DNA from: Parazoarcus communis SWub3 = DSM 12120
GTDB lineage: Bacteria > Pseudomonadota > Gammaproteobacteria > Burkholderiales > Rhodocyclaceae
Assembly (NCBI RefSeq): GCF_003226565.1
Contig: NZ_QKOE01000010.1
Coordinates: 62,001 to 126,000 of the forward strand
Length of the DNA stretch: 64,000 bases
Direction of reading: 5' to 3'
Each line of letters begins with the position of its first letter. Position 1 is the stretch's first letter. Positions 63,739-64,000 of the stretch are shown in pieces. The position numbers and the translations under genes were made by a program. The notes under the pieces are model-generated. The model was not told the DNA's origin and did no database searches. It saw only the letters and a program-made list of their open reading frames with translations.

Positions 63739-63999
63739 ATGACCGCTCCACACCACGTCTTGCTGACAAGCTCACAACTCGGTCAGGTGTTGCAGGCCGC
63801 ACGCAAGGCCCGCAAGTTGTCGCAATCCACGCTCGCCAGCCGCATCGGCCTGAGCCAATCCCGGGTATCGCACCTGGAGCTGAACGCCCAGGACCTGAGC
63901 GTGGCACAACTGCTGGCCTGGAGCTCAGCCCTTGGCCTGGAACTCACGCTGGGCCCGCGCGGCGGCGCGACGCCAGCTTCCACCGAAGCGGCGTGGTGA
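63739..63999 (+). CDS. HipB-like helix-turn-helix antitoxin
   Basis: An 86-residue XRE-family protein with the helix-turn-helix at about 15-65 (KLSQSTLASRIGLSQSRVSHLE). Like E. coli HipB it has a short C-terminal tail ending in Trp, the element used in HipB for degradation and toxin contact. The stop overlaps a GTG (63996-63998), which could begin a downstream gene such as hipA beyond the window. Without that gene the toxin-antitoxin call is likely but unproven; a lone XRE repressor is the alternative. Confidence 0.72.
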   Translation: MTAPHHVLLTSSQLGQVLQAARKARKLSQSTLASRIGLSQSRVSHLELNAQDLSVAQLLAWSSALGLELTLGPRGGATPASTEAAW

Positions 64000-64000
64000 C

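Overview
This window looks like chromosomal DNA from a GC-rich betaproteobacterium, most likely of the Azoarcus/Aromatoleum/Thauera group (Rhodocyclales). Three things suggest this: the smc-zipA-ligA and suhB/trmJ-cysE-isc gene orders, a DUF2863-like protein, and a fused 2-aminobenzoyl-CoA monooxygenase/reductase of the kind described from Azoarcus evansii. The assignment rests on recognised protein features, not on a database search. Coding density is high; no rRNA, tRNA, CRISPR array or insertion sequence was seen.

Bases 1-39.8 kb are mostly housekeeping. They begin with an envelope glycan block (end of a GT2 glycosyltransferase, a GT39 transferase and a PAP2 phosphatase), a coiled-coil membrane protein and an M23 peptidase. 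The divergent pair ppsA/ppsR follows, then a DUF2863-like protein, msrB, a chemoreceptor, an alpha/beta hydrolase, a soluble aldose dehydrogenase and an IclR regulator. Next come galU, ligA, zipA and smc on the minus strand, divergent from a lysine/diaminopimelate run dapC-dapD-pilU-dapE-prmB. The iron-sulfur operon (minus strand) reads iscR - second cysteine desulfurase - iscS - iscU - iscA - hscB - hscA - fdx - iscX. Its promoter carries two tandem IscR-type boxes. cysE and trmJ lie upstream of it and suhB is divergent from trmJ. A TIR-domain membrane protein and a CBS/DUF294 nucleotidyltransferase close this part.

Bases 39.9-56.1 kb form a catabolic island. On the minus strand are a thiolase, a 3-hydroxyacyl-CoA dehydrogenase, an enoyl-CoA hydratase, a RidA-like protein, a hot-dog thioesterase, glutaryl-CoA dehydrogenase, another acyl-CoA dehydrogenase, another enoyl-CoA hydratase, an SDR, the fused 2-aminobenzoyl-CoA monooxygenase/reductase and a MarR regulator. 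Divergent from these are an AraC regulator, an SDR, a styrene/indole-type FAD monooxygenase and its flavin reductase. Read together, I infer a route in which indole (or a related N-heteroaromatic) is oxidised towards anthranilate, activated as its CoA ester by a ligase encoded elsewhere, de-aromatised by the fused enzyme and beta-oxidised through glutaryl-CoA to acetyl-CoA.

Bases 56.2-64 kb hold a LysR regulator divergent from a MexEF-OprN-like tripartite efflux operon, and at the right edge a HipB-like antitoxin gene with a clear palindromic operator.
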